Positions 1-5,761 of a DNA stretch of 6,060 bases are shown one piece after another. This stretch comes from Leptospira montravelensis (lineage in GTDB: Bacteria > Spirochaetota > Leptospiria > Leptospirales > Leptospiraceae). The stretch covers positions 1-6,060 of the forward strand of contig NZ_RQFO01000024.1 in assembly GCF_004770045.1 (NCBI RefSeq), in the 5' to 3' direction. Position 1 is the first letter of the stretch, and each line of letters opens with the position of its first letter. A model generated the notes under the pieces. It had not been told where the DNA came from. It was given only the letters and a program-made list of their open reading frames with translations, and ran no database searches. The translations under genes and the position numbers were made by a program.

Positions 1-43
1 TTCACATTTACAAATATACTTATACTTTAAACAATTCAGAACT
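1..43. other. Tail of an upstream cassette
   Basis: AT-rich sequence before the first repeat. One + frame ends with TAA at 28-30, 13 bases before the repeat box. The full cassettes here place a stop 4 to 30 bases before their repeat, so this may be the end of a gene. Only nine residues are visible, too few to identify anything. By the cassette model, AATTCAGAA followed by CT just before the repeat would be the right-end inverted repeat of this cassette. Confidence 0.3.
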
Positions 44-214
44 GCGCTTAACAGCGACTAACCGCTTCGCTTCGGGACTTACGCCCTCGCTTGGTCTGCG
101 ACACATAGGCTTCTGGCACTCCCCTTGCCTACGCAAGTGTCGTGGCCAGTCCCTAACGTCCCGTTACCGGGACTCAGGGTCAGCCTACGTCGGTTAGTCT
201 AGTTCGTTATGCGC
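44..214 (+). repeat. attC-like structured repeat 1 (subtype A)
   Basis: Outer boxes GCGCTTAAC (44-52) and GTTATGCGC (206-214) pair except for one T/A position; under the cassette model the odd left box belongs to the preceding cassette. The inner stem is GACTAACCG (56-64) with CGGTTAGTC (191-199). A third stem is TAGGCT (106-111) with AGCCTA (182-187). Inside lie smaller hairpins, including CTTGC/GCAAG with a CTAC loop and GTCCCG/CGGGAC with a TTAC loop. Subtype A is recognised by the central ACACATAGGCTTCTGGCAC. Confidence 0.85.
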
Positions 215-1544
215 AAGCCATTAAACCATAACCTCTAAAAAATGAACGATAACATATTTCAGCAATTTTTGTACCTTTCCGAAGGTGACAGCTTGGATTT
301 CAAGCGAGATCAATATAAAATTTCAAAATCTACGGATTATGAAAAATCAGAATTTATAAAAGATATATTATCTATGGCTAATTCCTGGAGAAAAACAGAA
401 GCTTATATTATTCTAGGAATATTAGAAAAAAGCAATAAGCCTAATGAGTTGATTGGATTAAACGAACATATAGATGATGCCACATTTCAACAATTACTAA
501 ACTCAAAAACCAATAGAACATGCCATTTCAGTTATCAAGCATACTCATTTCAGGGAAATACTTTTGGCATATTTAAAATTCCAATTCAGGAAAGACCAAT
601 TTATCTTAAAAAAAATTTCGGAAATTTAAAAGCCAATGTCGTTTATGTCAGAAGAGGATCTTCAACTGCAGAAGCAAGTATCGAAGAAATAAGTAAAATG
701 GGTCTTCCACTTGAAGAAGAATCCAAAAAACCAACATTAAAATTAACATTCTTTGACATACAATCAGAAAAAAGTCTCGGCGACCAGATTTATTTACAAA
801 CTAAACCATTTTGTATTCTAGACAATATTCCAGAATATTTTGGAGTAAATGGACTTTATCCAGCATTAGGCATTAACAAAAAGTTTAATAGAAATCTATT
901 TGAGTATTTCAATTTCAAATATAAATATGCAAAATCAAATTTTCTTCTCGAAAATTCTGGAAACATAGAGGCTAAAAATATTAAAATCGAAATTCAGATA
1001 GCTGATAGAGATATTGAAATAGTTCAGAACGGAGACGAACCAATTGAACCTGACGAATATAATTCAGATTATATTCGAAAATTACCGCATTTTTCAATTC
1101 CGAATGAAATAGAAGTAAAAAAAGGAAACAAAATAATTACTATTCATTCTACTGTTGAATCAATCCATGCTAAAGATAAGATTCAATTAGAAGGCAATAT
1201 TTACATAAACCCTCAATATAGTCGAGAACTGATTTTAAATTGTAAAATCTATTGCGATAAGATAGAAAAACCTTTTGAACAAAGAATGGAAATCCATTTC
1301 CATCATACTTTACAAAATATATTATGGGAAGACTTCAAAAACAAATTCAGTTAATTTTAAACCAATTTCCTAATGAAATGGCCAGCGCATAACAGCGTCT
1401 ACTCACTGCGCTTCGGCACTTACGGCCTCGCTTGGCCTACGGCACATTCCTCTCCGTCACGCTTCTCGCTACGCAAGAAGACGCGCCGACGCTAACGCCT
1501 ACTTTGTAGGCTCAGCTACGAGGAACGTCGAGTAGACTAGTTCG
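207..1544 (+). mobile_element. Cassette 1 (AlbA_2-type gene)
   Basis: Runs from TT of the closing box of repeat 1 to G of the closing box of repeat 2. Its cassette-specific terminal inverted repeat is GCCATT (217-222), after AA, with AATGGC (1377-1382), before CA. The single gene starts 27 bases after the repeat box, with no clear promoter between. Confidence 0.7.
242..1354 (+). CDS. Schlafen AlbA_2-type putative ATP/DNA-binding protein
   Basis: The 370-residue product has an N-terminal Schlafen AlbA_2-like domain over about residues 8-150. The family pattern is visible as EGDSLDFKR (14-22), the helix FIKDILSMANS (38-48), AYIILGI (54-60), a GLNEHIDD segment (72-79) and the closing VYVRRGSST (134-142). 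AlbA_2 domains occur in predicted regulators, helicase-associated proteins and several phage-defence proteins; nucleic-acid or nucleotide binding is known for the fold and inferred here. Residues 165-370 look beta-rich, contain an NSGNIEAKNIKIEIQI stretch resembling an Ig-like or CARDB-like strand pattern, and match no family I can name. The usual HATPase C-terminal half of COG2865 proteins is not evident. The ATG start follows an in-frame TAA and has no good Shine-Dalgarno sequence. It is the only gene of cassette 1. Confidence 0.75.
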   Translation: MNDNIFQQFLYLSEGDSLDFKRDQYKISKSTDYEKSEFIKDILSMANSWRKTEAYIILGILEKSNKPNELIGLNEHIDDATFQQLLNSKTNRTCHFSYQAYSFQGNTFGIFKIPIQERPIYLKKNFGNLKANVVYVRRGSSTAEASIEEISKMGLPLEEESKKPTLKLTFFDIQSEKSLGDQIYLQTKPFCILDNIPEYFGVNGLYPALGINKKFNRNLFEYFNFKYKYAKSNFLLENSGNIEAKNIKIEIQIADRDIEIVQNGDEPIEPDEYNSDYIRKLPHFSIPNEIEVKKGNKIITIHSTVESIHAKDKIQLEGNIYINPQYSRELILNCKIYCDKIEKPFEQRMEIHFHHTLQNILWEDFKNKFS

Positions 1545-1552
1545 TTATGCGT
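1385..1552 (+). repeat. attC-like structured repeat 2 (subtype B)
   Basis: Boxes are GCGCATAAC (1385-1393) and GTTATGCGT (1544-1552), whose last base breaks the symmetry. The inner stem is GTCTACTC (1397-1404) with GAGTAGAC (1530-1537), a different sequence from repeat 1 but fully paired. The third stem is TTCCTC (1447-1452) with GAGGAA (1520-1525), replacing TAGGCT/AGCCTA of subtype A. The terminal hairpin GCCTAC-TTT-GTAGGC (1497-1511) replaces GTCCCG/CGGGAC. It forms most of the gap between the AlbA_2-type gene and the antitoxin gene. Confidence 0.85.
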
Positions 1553-1637
1553 AATTGCTGCAAAACATTGCTTTTATCAAAAAATACCAAAATTTCCAAA
1601 AAATTCAAAGAATAGGAGATGAAAAATAGTTTGATTT

Positions 1638-1667
1638 TTGAATTTCGATAACATACGTTTTTATATA
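1638..1667 (+). promoter_or_regulatory. Possible promoter of the toxin-antitoxin operon
   Basis: TTGAAT (1638-1643) and TATATA (1662-1667) are spaced by 18 bases, a plausible sigma-70 pair in an AT-rich leader. Transcription would begin about at the antitoxin ATG at 1674 and would give a nearly leaderless mRNA, which fits the missing ribosome site there. An AGGAG at 1614-1618 lies too far upstream to serve that ATG. AT-rich leaders yield such matches easily, so this is a guess. Confidence 0.3.
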
Positions 1668-1673
1668 ACAATC

Positions 1674-1904
1674 ATGAAATCTTTAAGCTTCCAAGTTCCC
1701 GATCAAATAGATCTAAATGAATATGATTTTAAAATGGCAATGGCTGTTAAGTTGTATGAAACGGGTAAAATATCTATAGGGCAAGCTGCCGATATTGTCA
1801 ATCTTTCGAAATCATCCTTAATTGATGTGATGAAGAATTATGGTTCTTCTATTCTATTTGGATATTCTACAGATGATCTTAAAAATGATTTAGAGAATGC
1901 CTGA
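1674..1904 (+). CDS. UPF0175 family antitoxin
   Basis: I place the start at ATG 1674, giving 76 residues that begin MKSLSFQVPD, the usual UPF0175 opening. An earlier in-frame TTG at 1638 would add 12 residues of no family character. Residues 20-29 form a helix (KMAMAVKLYE) followed by GKISIGQAADIVNLSKSSLIDVM across 31-53, the helix-turn-helix of this family, which resembles a compact DNA-binding antitoxin. It should bind and neutralise the downstream PIN toxin and repress its own operon, as is known for comparable type II systems; neither is shown by the sequence alone. Its last codons overlap the toxin start by 8 bases, pointing to translational coupling. The weak ribosome site at 1674 is odd for an antitoxin, which is normally made in excess. 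Confidence 0.85.
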   Translation: MKSLSFQVPDQIDLNEYDFKMAMAVKLYETGKISIGQAADIVNLSKSSLIDVMKNYGSSILFGYSTDDLKNDLENA

Positions 1905-2355
1905 CGTAATTTCAAATACAAGTTGCTTAATTCTTCTTTCAAAAATACAACAACTTGATCTTTTAAAAAGTTTATACAATTCTATTATAATAACTGATAC
2001 AGTAAAAACTGAATTCGGTGAAAATATACCAAACTTTATAAAAATCAAAAACCCTAACCAAGAATTTTCGGTTAAATCTCTTGAACAAATTTTAGATAGT
2101 GGAGAAGCATCTACTATTGCTCTAGCACTAGAAACAAAAAACTCTCTAGTTATCTTGGATGATTTAAAAGCTAGAAAAATTGCAAAAAATCTCGGACTAA
2201 AAATAACTGGGACCCTTGGAATTTTAGCGAAAGCAAAAAAACTAGGAATAATAGATGATTTAGAAAAACAGATCAATGAACTTCAAAGAAAAGGTATCTG
2301 GATCTCTGAATCAGTAATTAACGAAATCCGTCGAATAGACAAATCAACAAATTAA
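1897..2355 (+). CDS. DUF3368 / PIN-domain toxin
   Basis: The 152-residue product has the DUF3368 layout: a first strand VISNTSCLILLSKI (4-17), an acidic E39 after the second strand, DSGEA (67-71), VILDD (85-89), the helix ARKIAKNLGL (92-101), and TGTLGILAKAKKLGII (104-118). PIN domains are metal-dependent RNases whose toxins cleave RNA and stop translation. The first catalytic position is N7 and not Asp; Asn there is, as I recall, frequent in DUF3368, so this need not mean inactivity. The remaining acids E39, E70 and D88/D89 are present. The ATG lies inside the antitoxin gene, with only a GAGA-like ribosome site touching it, so toxin output probably depends on antitoxin translation. An antisense reading frame over 1890-2276 is a shadow. 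Confidence 0.85.
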   Translation: MPDVISNTSCLILLSKIQQLDLLKSLYNSIIITDTVKTEFGENIPNFIKIKNPNQEFSVKSLEQILDSGEASTIALALETKNSLVILDDLKARKIAKNLGLKITGTLGILAKAKKLGIIDDLEKQINELQRKGIWISESVINEIRRIDKSTN

Positions 2356-2366
2356 AAGCAGCAACT

Positions 2367-2534
2367 ACGCATAACAGCGACTAACCGCTTCGCTTCGGGA
2401 CTTGCGCCCTCGCTCGGTCTGCGACACATAGGCTTCTGGCACTCCTCTTGCTTACGCAAGCGTCGTTCCAGTCCCTAACGTCCCGTCCGGGACTCAGGGT
2501 CAGCCTACGTCGGTTAGTCTAGTTCGTTATGCGC
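2367..2534 (+). repeat. attC-like structured repeat 3 (subtype A)
   Basis: Boxes are ACGCATAAC (2367-2375) and GTTATGCGC (2526-2534); the first base mismatches the last. The inner stem is GACTAACCG (2379-2387) with CGGTTAGTC (2511-2519), as in repeat 1. The terminal hairpin GTCCCG/CGGGAC has a very short loop of two bases, or four if the last pair is open. The repeat starts 11 bases after the toxin stop codon. Confidence 0.85.
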
Positions 2535-2550
2535 AATATTATAAAAATTA

Positions 2551-2554
2551 AAGG
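2551..2554 (+). promoter_or_regulatory. Ribosome binding site AAGG of the 227-residue membrane protein
   Basis: AAGG lies five bases before ATG 2560 and supports that start. It sits just beyond the left inverted-repeat arm of cassette 3, so pairing of the cassette ends in an mRNA would bring a stem close to it. Confidence 0.5.
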
Positions 2555-2559
2555 TAAAT

Positions 2560-3243
2560 ATGGACAATACTACAAATAATATACAATTAATTTTAGAAAC
2601 TATAAATAAATTCTATAGCGATGCTTGGCTTTCATTGGTTACAGTCCTCGCAACTATAATCGCGGCAAGTGTAACAATTGTAGGAATTATATTACCGCTA
2701 CTAATCTCCTATCTTCAAAGAAGGCAACAATCTGCCGAATTTAAAACTCTATTAGCTGAAATTGATAAAAAATATGAATCCGAAATTATAAATTTAAAAA
2801 ACGAAAACCAAACAATAAAAAATGAAACAGAAGAAAAATTGAAAGCTATTATAGAAGCCATAGTTTCAGAAAAATTCTCTGAATTTAACGATAGTATGGA
2901 GAATGAGAAAAAAAGACAATTCGGAGCAATGGCACATCTTCAGGCTATGATGAATCTTTTCAGAAATAGACTCTTTGATTCTGGGCTTGATTATATATTA
3001 GCTACCGAACTCTTTTATAAAGGGAAATCTGAATATAGCCTAGCAAGTTCAGCAGATAGCTTGGTATCCTTAAGCAAGATGATAGATAAAGAAAATTTTA
3101 ATAGTGAAAAAGGATTGAAGTTTCAAAAAAATCTATATTCTCTTATAGAATTATTAAAAAATCATGAACCGAAGGGATTAGTAAATAAATTAGGAGACGA
3201 TTTAGAATCGGCTTATTTCTTTCTGAAAAATCTTAAACAATAA
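2560..3243 (+). CDS. Single-span membrane protein with coiled coil, unrecognised
   Basis: I do not recognise this 227-residue protein. A hydrophobic span covers about residues 24-52 (from WLSLVTVLATIIAA to LLISYL) and is followed by the basic QRR (53-55), so the long C-terminal part is probably cytoplasmic. Residues about 56-115 are rich in K, E, N and Q with heptad-like spacing, indicating a coiled coil that would oligomerise. Residues 120-227 are helical, with MAHLQAMMNLFRNRL and repeated Leu, and carry no catalytic motif I can name. There is no signal-peptide cleavage site; the span is a likely anchor. A one-membrane-span, helical-tail architecture is found in some defence or envelope proteins, but nothing here decides a function. 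The ATG has a modest AAGG ribosome site. The stop codon lies 4 bases before the next repeat. Confidence 0.8.
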   Translation: MDNTTNNIQLILETINKFYSDAWLSLVTVLATIIAASVTIVGIILPLLISYLQRRQQSAEFKTLLAEIDKKYESEIINLKNENQTIKNETEEKLKAIIEAIVSEKFSEFNDSMENEKKRQFGAMAHLQAMMNLFRNRLFDSGLDYILATELFYKGKSEYSLASSADSLVSLSKMIDKENFNSEKGLKFQKNLYSLIELLKNHEPKGLVNKLGDDLESAYFFLKNLKQ

Positions 3244-3247
3244 TACT

Positions 3248-3416
3248 GCGCATAACAGCACCTAACCGCTTCGCTTCGGCACTTACGGCCTCGCTCGGTC
3301 TGCGACACATAGGCTTCTGGCACTCCTCTTGCTTGCGCAAGCGTCGTTCCAGTCCCTAACGTCCCGTTCCGGGACTCAGGGTCAGCCTACGTCGGTTAGG
3401 CTAGTTCGTTATGCGC
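3248..3416 (+). repeat. attC-like structured repeat 4 (subtype A)
   Basis: Boxes GCGCATAAC (3248-3256) and GTTATGCGC (3408-3416) are perfect complements. The inner stem is CCTAACCG (3261-3268) with CGGTTAGG (3393-3400), where the first pair has changed from A-T (as in repeat 1) to C-G. The left hairpin uses GGC/GCC where repeat 1 uses GGG/CCC. The ATG inside the closing box opens a frame continuous with the next gene. Confidence 0.85.
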
Positions 3417-4322
3417 AAGTCCCTAAAATCTGAAAAAAAAAAAATGAAAAAGAAAATATCCTTTATAGTCATTCTACTCCTCCCATTAGCTTTAAAATCG
3501 GAAAAATTAATATTCGGGGAGAACTCCATAAGTTCAAACGAAATGATCTTACAATTGGAAAATTTAACAGCTTTATATTTTCTAAATGGTGAAGGAGATG
3601 GCTGCGACGGTTTTACAGCTAGTTTTATATTTTCAGAAAATATTTATAATTTCTCTAATGTTATCTCAAATTGTAAAAACAAAGAATTAAAAAATTTCAA
3701 ATGCATCACGAAAATTGATGAACAATCTATTACATATCATGAATATTTATCTTGTGACAACAAACTAGTTTTATACAATAAAAGTAAAAAAGTAAATGAA
3801 GGATTAATTAGAAACTTCAAAGGAATTCAAGTTATTACTCAAGGTTTAAAAAACGCCAGTGTTACTTCTAATCTAAAAATGAGAGAAAAACCTTCGAAAG
3901 ATTCAAAATCATTCGATTGCTTTTTTAGTCACCTGGATGATGAAAACTTAAGTAATAAGGAAATTTCGTTCATTCCTAAAAATTATATGATTACGGTTAT
4001 TGCTAAAACAAAAACTGAAGATTATATAGGTGATAAAAAAAATTTCTGGTATTTAATTTCTCCTATCTCTGATTCTTATAATGGATGTTTATTAAAAAAT
4101 TCAAATCAAAAAGAAGGTTGGGTTTTTGGAGAATACATCAAATTCAATAACTAGGGACCAGCGCATAACAGCACCTTAACGCTTCGCTTCGGCACTTACG
4201 GCCTCGCTCGGTCTGCGACACATAGGCTTCTGGCACTCCCCTTGCATTCGCAAGTGTCGTGGCCAGTCCCTAACGTCCCGTTCCGGGACTCAGGGTCAGC
4301 CTACGTCGTTAAGGCTATTTCG
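3409..4322 (+). mobile_element. Cassette 4 (secreted SH3-like gene)
   Basis: Terminal inverted repeat GTCCCTA (3419-3425), after AA, pairs with TAGGGAC (4152-4158), before CA. The first three bases of the right arm are the TAG stop codon of the gene. With the boxes, the two cassette ends match at 16 of 18 positions. Confidence 0.75.
3444..4154 (+). CDS. Secreted protein with C-terminal bacterial SH3-like domain
   Basis: From ATG 3444 the protein has 236 residues and starts with a typical export signal: KKK at 2-4 followed by the hydrophobic ISFIVILLLPLAL (5-17). No lipobox cysteine follows, so it is probably periplasmic or exported. The middle, about 35-130, is Cys-containing and unrecognised. 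The C-terminal part, about 138-236, fits a bacterial SH3-like (SH3b) fold: SNLKMREKPS around 142-151, YMITVIAK, FWYLI, and the closing GWVFGEYIKF starting at G225. Such domains bind cell-wall peptides or other ligands; binding here is inferred. An in-frame ATG at 3411, lying inside the repeat's closing box, would add 11 basic residues; I prefer 3444 because it gives a normal signal peptide. Neither start has a strong ribosome site. Confidence 0.75.
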   Translation: MKKKISFIVILLLPLALKSEKLIFGENSISSNEMILQLENLTALYFLNGEGDGCDGFTASFIFSENIYNFSNVISNCKNKELKNFKCITKIDEQSITYHEYLSCDNKLVLYNKSKKVNEGLIRNFKGIQVITQGLKNASVTSNLKMREKPSKDSKSFDCFFSHLDDENLSNKEISFIPKNYMITVIAKTKTEDYIGDKKNFWYLISPISDSYNGCLLKNSNQKEGWVFGEYIKFNN

Positions 4323-4330
4323 TTATGCGC
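4161..4330 (+). repeat. attC-like structured repeat 5 (subtype A)
   Basis: Boxes GCGCATAAC (4161-4169) and GTTATGCGC (4322-4330) pair perfectly. The inner stem is CCTTAACG (4174-4181) with CGTTAAGG (4307-4314); both sides carry the same shift from the CCTAACCG of repeat 4, so the pairing is kept. The bases before the closing box read CTATTTCG instead of the CTAGTTCG of repeats 1 to 4. A TTG at 4242 inside the repeat opens a frame into the next gene, but it is not a credible start. Confidence 0.85.
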
Positions 4331-4346
4331 AATCATAATAAAAAAT

Positions 4347-4351
4347 AGGAG
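4347..4351 (+). promoter_or_regulatory. Ribosome binding site AGGAG deciding the start at 4359
   Basis: A strong AGGAG, seven bases before ATG 4359, is the best ribosome site in the window. It fixes the start of the nuclease-like gene and excludes the long upstream extension that would run through the repeat. Confidence 0.8.
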
Positions 4352-4358
4352 CACCAAA

Positions 4359-5753
4359 ATGAAATTAACGTTCTCTCAAGTTTATCAACCTCAAAGTAAA
4401 ACTATTCTAAAATTCAACTATTTTGATCCAATTCTATTCAGAGATTCAAAATACTATATAGATCCAATTTTAATTCCAAAATCATCTTCTAAAATTATTT
4501 CTAAATCCTATCCAGATTTTTTAGATTATTTCAAAAAGCTTCTCTTGATATTAAAGAATGTCAAAAACGCAGACAAAAGTGATACTTTTTGGAGAACAAG
4601 TATAAAACAATTTAGCTTTAAGGAAATATCTGCCTTTCATTTGGGATATGGTCATTCTAACCAAGGAAGTGGCCTAACATCCACGCTTTCGGAAAGAATT
4701 TTGAAAACTTCTCTAGATATAATAAGGGCTGGCTATAGCGACCCAGAAATATTCACTATTGTTGGTTTTTTAGAAGAAGGTATAGGAGCTGATCGCATAA
4801 GCGACATGGTTGGAAATATATTATTACCACATTTCATTGAATATACCAATGAAATCTTATCTGGCTGTAAAAATACAAAACTTTTAGAAACTAAAATTAA
4901 TAATATTACCTATAAACTTCCATATAATCCAAAAAATAATAATCCTATCATATTATTACCAAAGGATATTTTAAGACGTTTACCTGAAGCAACGGACAAG
5001 TCAGATATTATAAACATAGTCGGTCATAATGAAGATTTAAGAAATAGAGTAAATAAAGTAGTTGGAGAAAAATGGAATAAAGTTACAAAGTCAGATTTAA
5101 AAAGAGCAGCTAAAGGAGAAATTGTAAAAAATCCAGAAGTTCTGCATGAAATTCTAAATCAATTAAAGGCATCAATGAAGTCTTATAATTTTGAAGAGGA
5201 TCCTTTTAATGAAGAATCTTACCGGTCTGCAATCGAAATTATAATAGAAAATTTAAACTTTAGTATAAAAAAGGAAAATACATTTGCTGCTGCAAAAAGA
5301 GTTCTAAACTATTTTAAGGATCAAATTGAATCCAATGCGTTATGGAAAAATTTATATGATGATCATGGGAATGTATTAAAAGAATCACACTCACAAAAAA
5401 TATTCCATGGTTTATCCCTAGTATCTTTAGAAGAATCAGGCATTACTGTTACGCCAGAATCAAATTCTGGTCCCGGACCAGTAGATTTCAAATATAGCCT
5501 CTCTTCAAAAGATATTACGTTAATCGAATTTAAACTTTCATCAAACACTAAATTAATTGATGGTTTAAATAAACAGTTACCAGCATATATTGCTGGAGAA
5601 AAAGCTAAAAATGCATTTTATGTTGTTATTCAAATCGGCGACCATGATAAAAAAATTAAAGCATTAAAGGAAGAATTTAAAAAGATGAATTCAAAGAAAA
5701 TAAATCTTCTTATCATAGATGGACAAAGAAAATCAAGTGCAAGTAATTTATAA
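4359..5753 (+). CDS. Putative PD-(D/E)xK nuclease, possible stand-alone defence protein
   Basis: From ATG 4359 the product has 464 residues. The C-terminal part carries the hallmarks of a PD-(D/E)xK nuclease: GPGPVDFK with D376, then the strand ITLIEFKL with E390 and K392, then Q406xxxY410 in the following helix, and a last core strand AFYVVIQIG. This is the restriction-endonuclease-like fold, and the QxxxY helix is typical of RecB-like and several defence nucleases. The N-terminal 300 residues are unrecognised; they include DPILFRDSKYYIDPIL (23-38) and an EEGIGADRISDM segment, which I think recurs in restriction-associated hypothetical proteins. The mostly helical middle part could bind DNA or regulate the nuclease. 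No methyltransferase or other partner lies in the cassette, so self-protection is unexplained. The 39-residue upstream extension from TTG 4242 crosses the repeat and is rejected. Confidence 0.75.
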   Translation: MKLTFSQVYQPQSKTILKFNYFDPILFRDSKYYIDPILIPKSSSKIISKSYPDFLDYFKKLLLILKNVKNADKSDTFWRTSIKQFSFKEISAFHLGYGHSNQGSGLTSTLSERILKTSLDIIRAGYSDPEIFTIVGFLEEGIGADRISDMVGNILLPHFIEYTNEILSGCKNTKLLETKINNITYKLPYNPKNNNPIILLPKDILRRLPEATDKSDIINIVGHNEDLRNRVNKVVGEKWNKVTKSDLKRAAKGEIVKNPEVLHEILNQLKASMKSYNFEEDPFNEESYRSAIEIIIENLNFSIKKENTFAAAKRVLNYFKDQIESNALWKNLYDDHGNVLKESHSQKIFHGLSLVSLEESGITVTPESNSGPGPVDFKYSLSSKDITLIEFKLSSNTKLIDGLNKQLPAYIAGEKAKNAFYVVIQIGDHDKKIKALKEEFKKMNSKKINLLIIDGQRKSSASNL

Positions 5754-5761
5754 TTATGACT

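Larger units (their letters stand above)
1545..2526 (+). mobile_element. Cassette 2 (toxin-antitoxin)
   Basis: The left end TTATGCGT and the right end ACGCATAAC (2367-2375) match each other but no other box in the window. The terminal inverted repeat continues as TTGCTGC (1555-1561), after AA, with GCAGCAA (2358-2364), before CT. It is the only cassette with two genes and with a leader long enough (1553-1673) for its own promoter. Confidence 0.75.
2527..3408 (+). mobile_element. Cassette 3 (membrane coiled-coil gene)
   Basis: Terminal inverted repeat TATTAT (2537-2542), after AA, pairs with ATAATA (3240-3245), before CT. The right arm contains the TAA stop of the gene. Only 25 bases separate the repeat from the start codon. 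Confidence 0.7.

Noticed and set aside
195..214. tRNA-like T-loop (GTTCG) near the repeat ends
   Set aside because: No acceptor, anticodon or D-arm arrangement accompanies it; it is part of the conserved region beside the closing box.
1638..1673. TTG start for the antitoxin gene
   Set aside because: The extra 12 residues lack family character and the UPF0175 opening begins at ATG 1674; the AGGAG at 1614-1618 is too distant from either.
1890..2276. Minus-strand reading frame of 128 codons
   Set aside because: It lies antisense to the DUF3368 toxin gene, and its product shows no domain.
3411..3443. ATG in the repeat as the start of the SH3-like protein
   Set aside because: It is possible, but the internal ATG at 3444 gives a normal-length signal peptide; kept only as an observation about box ATGs.
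4242..4358. N-terminal extension of the nuclease-like gene
   Set aside because: It translates the structured repeat from a TTG, while a strong AGGAG and ATG lie at 4347-4361.
5363..5548. Minus-strand reading frame of 61 codons
   Set aside because: It lies antisense to the nuclease-like gene and has no recognisable features.
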